A stretch of 64,000 nucleotides of DNA from Asaia sp037151935 (GTDB lineage Bacteria; Pseudomonadota; Alphaproteobacteria; Acetobacterales; Acetobacteraceae). The stretch's first letter is position 1, and each line of letters starts with the position of its first letter. Under the pieces are notes generated by a model. The model worked only from the letters and a program-made list of their open reading frames with translations, searched no databases and was not told the DNA's origin. The DNA lies in contig NZ_CP157575.1 in the NCBI RefSeq assembly GCF_051628905.1, positions 1,922,001 to 1,986,000 on the forward strand. Reading direction: 5' to 3'. This document shows, one piece after another, positions 61,435 to 64,000 of the stretch. The position numbers and the translations under genes are program-made.

Positions 61435-63663
61435 TCAGGCGCGACGCAGTGCCTGCACACTCTCTCCAACGATAGAGCTTCCGTAATGAGCCGTTTCTGC
61501 GGGAAAGCGCGGCTTCAGGTAAGGGCCTGCGGCGTCAATTCTGAGTGCCAGAAGGGTCACACCGCCCGGACGGCGCTCAGGTAGAGACAGCGCCGCATTG
61601 CCATTTGTCCAGCGTCTTCCGCATGGCTCGAGATTGTTCCAACCATGCTGGCCGGCATTATTGAGGGCATCCGGCAAATCAACCGACTGCCAGCTATCAA
61701 ACAGCATGATCGCACCCACCAGCACCCCAAGACGGCGTCTATCATCGACATAGGGCCCGATGACATCACTCGGGCGGCTCGTGTTGGAGACAATGCGGAC
61801 GTCACGGGCATTCGGCGGCAATACGAAAACATACTGATCGTTTCTGGACCGACAACGTCCGATCCACTCCCCCGCCTCTGTGACGATATGGATATCCGGC
61901 TCGGAAGTTGTCTCTAATTGGGCAACATCATGAGTTGGCATACCATTGAACCCGGCCTGGGCGGCGAAACGTTCAAAGATAGGCTCGACGAAGGCGCGAT
62001 CGGTCCTCAATGGGGCTGCTGCGGCAACATGCCAGTCCAGCGTTCTGGCACCCAGAACATGTACCCCGCCGGTCTGTCTAAACGATTGGCGCTTGCCAGT
62101 ATCGAGATAGCTTTCGCTCCAGATTCCGTCAGCCATGATCACAGAGTGATGCTCTGTCTCGATGTGATAATATTCGTATTCGTTGAACGTGCGATCATAG
62201 TAGATCGAGCTTCCATTAACCAACATACGTATCGGCACGAACGCGTCATCCAGGAAAAGACAGTGTTCCGACGTGATGAGCATGTCTTTGTTAGGCAAAT
62301 CTTCTCCAAGAGCTCCTTTTAAAATCCTGACGGGATAACCTGAAAGATCACTCTCCAAATCTGACCGGATCATCGCTGATGCTTTTCCGGCCCAGATAAT
62401 TTTGCGCTCCTCGGTTACATCTCCCACACGAGCCAAGACCTTGTCACCGATCTGGATATCTTCGACAGCAGTTATACCGTTAGGGGTTTTAATGAGAGTT
62501 CCGGCCAGATAGCAGGGGGTTAGGTCTGTCGAGCTTACCGTGCCGCCAGATGCAAGAAGTTGGCCACCATTCCTGATGAGCGTCGGATCGGTGATCGAAG
62601 CACCCGAAGACACACGCACAACGAAACTACCGGCATTGGATGCCCCTATATAGGGAGATATTAACGTTGCCCCACTATATATATAGGCGTCTGAATAACC
62701 ATCAGCCCCCGCCCCACTGTTTATATAAGTATCTCCGATCGATTTAGCGCCAGATGAGAGATAGACGACATCAGAATTGAGGATATTACTCGAAAGTGTG
62801 GCCCCACCCATGGCTGAAACGTAGCCATTGAGAACAAGAGAATTCTCCAGCAAGCCGCCGCTCATAACTGATACTGTGGCAACACTACCGCTAATGGTGG
62901 CGCCAGAAACCGTTGCGCCGCTTGAAATGGTCAATGTCGATATTGCTGAAAACGTTACAGCGCCAGTCGCGGAAACGCTTCCACTCACATAATAGGTGAC
63001 TTTGTTGATCGATACGGCTGACCATGTTCCGCCACTCAGAACCACTGCACTTCGCGGTGGAACATAGACATAGCTGCTGCCGCTGCCATAGGAGGTAGCC
63101 ATCGATAAAACGCTGCCAGCGCCCGTATTGATGTCGGACGCCGTAGCGCCGGACGAGAGGTAGGCACTGGCCCCGGATCCCAATGTCAGTCCGGACACTG
63201 TCGCACCAGAAAACGCCGAAAGAGCTAACCCTGCTACAGCACCATCGCTCATCGTGGCACCAAGTAGAGAGGCGCCCGAACTTACGTAAACATAGGCGTC
63301 CGTATCCGCCCCTGACCCGCTATTGACGAACAGGTCATCAACCGAACTTCCTCCTGAAGATAGAGTGACCTCAGTAGAATTAAGCGTGTTTCCAGTAACG
63401 AGGCCCCCGCTCGCAACACGCAAGTAACCATTCATCTCGTACGAGGAGACCATGGTGCCGCCATTCAGAACGGAAACCGTCGGAATGCCTCCCGTAAGAG
63501 TTGCCCCAGATACGACTGCCCCCTTGGAGATAGTGAGGGTCCCGATATTCGAGAGCGTAACGGCGCCCGTGGCGGAAACCGAGCCGCTGACATACCACGT
63601 GGCACCGTCTTTATAGGTCGCAGTCCAGTTACCACCGCTGAGAACCGTCACTGATGTCGCCAT
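61435..63663 (-). CDS. large repetitive Hint-domain surface protein
   Basis: Protein of 742 aa in two parts. Residues 5 to about 370 form a duplicated beta-helix-like module: residues 5-205 and 207-370 both carry WYVSGSVSATGAV or YYVSGSVSATGAV and many SSGA repeats, as in AIDA-type adhesins. Residues 382-520 form a Hint_2 (intein/hedgehog-like) domain starting at Cys384 (TPCYLAGTLIKT) with TSEHCLFLDDAF and IETEHHSVIMADGIW. The rest shows no known family. No secretion signal is obvious at MATSVTVLSGGNW. Processing by the Hint domain is inferred from family behaviour. Confidence 0.82.
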   Translation of the reverse strand: MATSVTVLSGGNWTATYKDGATWYVSGSVSATGAVTLSNIGTLTISKGAVVSGATLTGGIPTVSVLNGGTMVSSYEMNGYLRVASGGLVTGNTLNSTEVTLSSGGSSVDDLFVNSGSGADTDAYVYVSSGASLLGATMSDGAVAGLALSAFSGATVSGLTLGSGASAYLSSGATASDINTGAGSVLSMATSYGSGSSYVYVPPRSAVVLSGGTWSAVSINKVTYYVSGSVSATGAVTFSAISTLTISSGATVSGATISGSVATVSVMSGGLLENSLVLNGYVSAMGGATLSSNILNSDVVYLSSGAKSIGDTYINSGAGADGYSDAYIYSGATLISPYIGASNAGSFVVRVSSGASITDPTLIRNGGQLLASGGTVSSTDLTPCYLAGTLIKTPNGITAVEDIQIGDKVLARVGDVTEERKIIWAGKASAMIRSDLESDLSGYPVRILKGALGEDLPNKDMLITSEHCLFLDDAFVPIRMLVNGSSIYYDRTFNEYEYYHIETEHHSVIMADGIWSESYLDTGKRQSFRQTGGVHVLGARTLDWHVAAAAPLRTDRAFVEPIFERFAAQAGFNGMPTHDVAQLETTSEPDIHIVTEAGEWIGRCRSRNDQYVFVLPPNARDVRIVSNTSRPSDVIGPYVDDRRRLGVLVGAIMLFDSWQSVDLPDALNNAGQHGWNNLEPCGRRWTNGNAALSLPERRPGGVTLLALRIDAAGPYLKPRFPAETAHYGSSIVGESVQALRRA

Positions 63664-64000
63664 TTAAGCCTCCCGAACCCGCTTATTTTCAGGACAGAAT
63701 CGTTAAATTCATTTTTGCGAATGTGGCCAGTGCGAGTTGAGGGTGATCCCTACAGTTAAAACCAGAGACTCGCTGCCTTGAATTAACGATATAAATTACC
63801 GAATAATCTGATTTTAGTTAAAGGTCGTTAATATTTTTCGAATTACGTTCGGGCCAAGAAATGCCATCAAGATCCCACGACGCCTGACCATTCCTGATGG
63901 AAGCTGACCGTCTTCCTGCGCTATGAAGCCGCGAATAGCTTTTGAGGTTATCGGGAACCCTATTATGCCGCAGCATTCCATCTGCATTGCAGCCCTCTAT
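63664..64000. other. AT-rich region before the Hint gene, with possible gene start
   Basis: A 337-bp region with no established gene. Elements TCGTTAAA (63700-63707), ATTAACGA (63782-63789) and TCGTTAAT (63825-63832) form repeated and inverted copies of the same core, which may be operator sites for the Hint gene. An ATG at 63923 opens a 26-codon plus-strand frame that stays open to the window edge, and another ATG at 63965 is in the same frame, but no ribosome-binding site supports either. Confidence 0.4.

Noticed and set aside
63923..64000. Truncated gene starting at the right edge
   Set aside because: Only 26 codons are visible with no ribosome-binding site; mentioned in the intergenic entry but not called.

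Overview
The window reads as a piece of chromosome from an acetic acid bacterium (Acetobacteraceae, Alphaproteobacteria; Asaia, Kozakia or Gluconobacter relatives are plausible). The grounds are the GC-rich coding style, the E. coli-type class II aldolase followed by a monooxygenase-fold gene, the Hint_2 protein, the YbjN, UbiK and COQ9 genes, the mannitol dehydrogenase, and the alphaproteobacterial rho / mnmE / mnmG / rsmG / parA / parB neighbourhood. Genus-level naming is inference. There is no prophage, insertion sequence, CRISPR array or rRNA. Three tRNAs are present (Gln-TTG, Lys-CTT, Ala-CGC).

Layout. 1-1461: a minus-strand outer-membrane lipoprotein trio (CsgG-like, DUF4810, DUF799, the last cut by the window edge). 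1808-2812: a GT61 glycosyltransferase in AT-rich surroundings. 2852-6387: a tightly packed envelope operon hldD-lgt-pgeF-lipoprotein. 6594-9183: ubiK, ybjN-proC, a COQ9/TetR-like gene and tRNA-Gln, followed by 14 tandem copies of an octamer. 9664-18923: tRNA-Lys and the origin-type cluster parB, parA, rsmG, mnmG, mnmE, then ogt, rho, a small exported protein and corA. 19047-23079: trpBA, hdeD and an acyltransferase. 23052-27702: a TonB receptor, a periplasmic protein and mrp with a tiny coupled lipoprotein. 27846-37122: opgC, a Do-type protease, a FUSC protein, mannitol 2-dehydrogenase and opgD-opgH, so much of an osmoregulated periplasmic glucan pathway lies within 9 kb. 37297-46303: DUF2501, oligopeptidase B, rpmJ, small proteins, priA, xerC, an aspartic protease and tRNA-Ala. 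46438-54682: yggT, an IclR regulator, glutaminyl cyclase, a TetR regulator, fba with a monooxygenase-fold partner, speD-speE, and a coupled dedA-SDR-small-protein operon. 54810-63663: an S9 peptidase, P1 nuclease, aldose epimerase, a second TonB receptor and a large Hint-domain surface protein.

How the parts connect. Translational coupling by ATGA or GTGA overlaps is the rule here (csgG trio, pgeF/lipoprotein, ybjN/proC, mnmG/rsmG, parA/parB, corA/exported protein, trpB/trpA, mrp/lipoprotein, opgD/opgH, dedA/SDR/small protein). Three parS-like palindromes (in rsmG, in mnmE and upstream of the acyltransferase) lie 1.4 to 11 kb from parAB, so the segment is probably close to the replication origin, although no oriC is visible. 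Five copies of a GC-rich multi-hairpin repeat each sit 8-16 nt after a plus-strand stop codon and always between convergent genes. Polyamine synthesis (speD-speE) has a structured leader and a strong intrinsic terminator placed directly before the speE ribosome binding site.

Limits. Functions rest on family recognition and visible motifs, with no database search. Start codons were chosen from ribosome-binding sites, overlaps and signal peptides. Short promoters and hairpins are by-eye calls.
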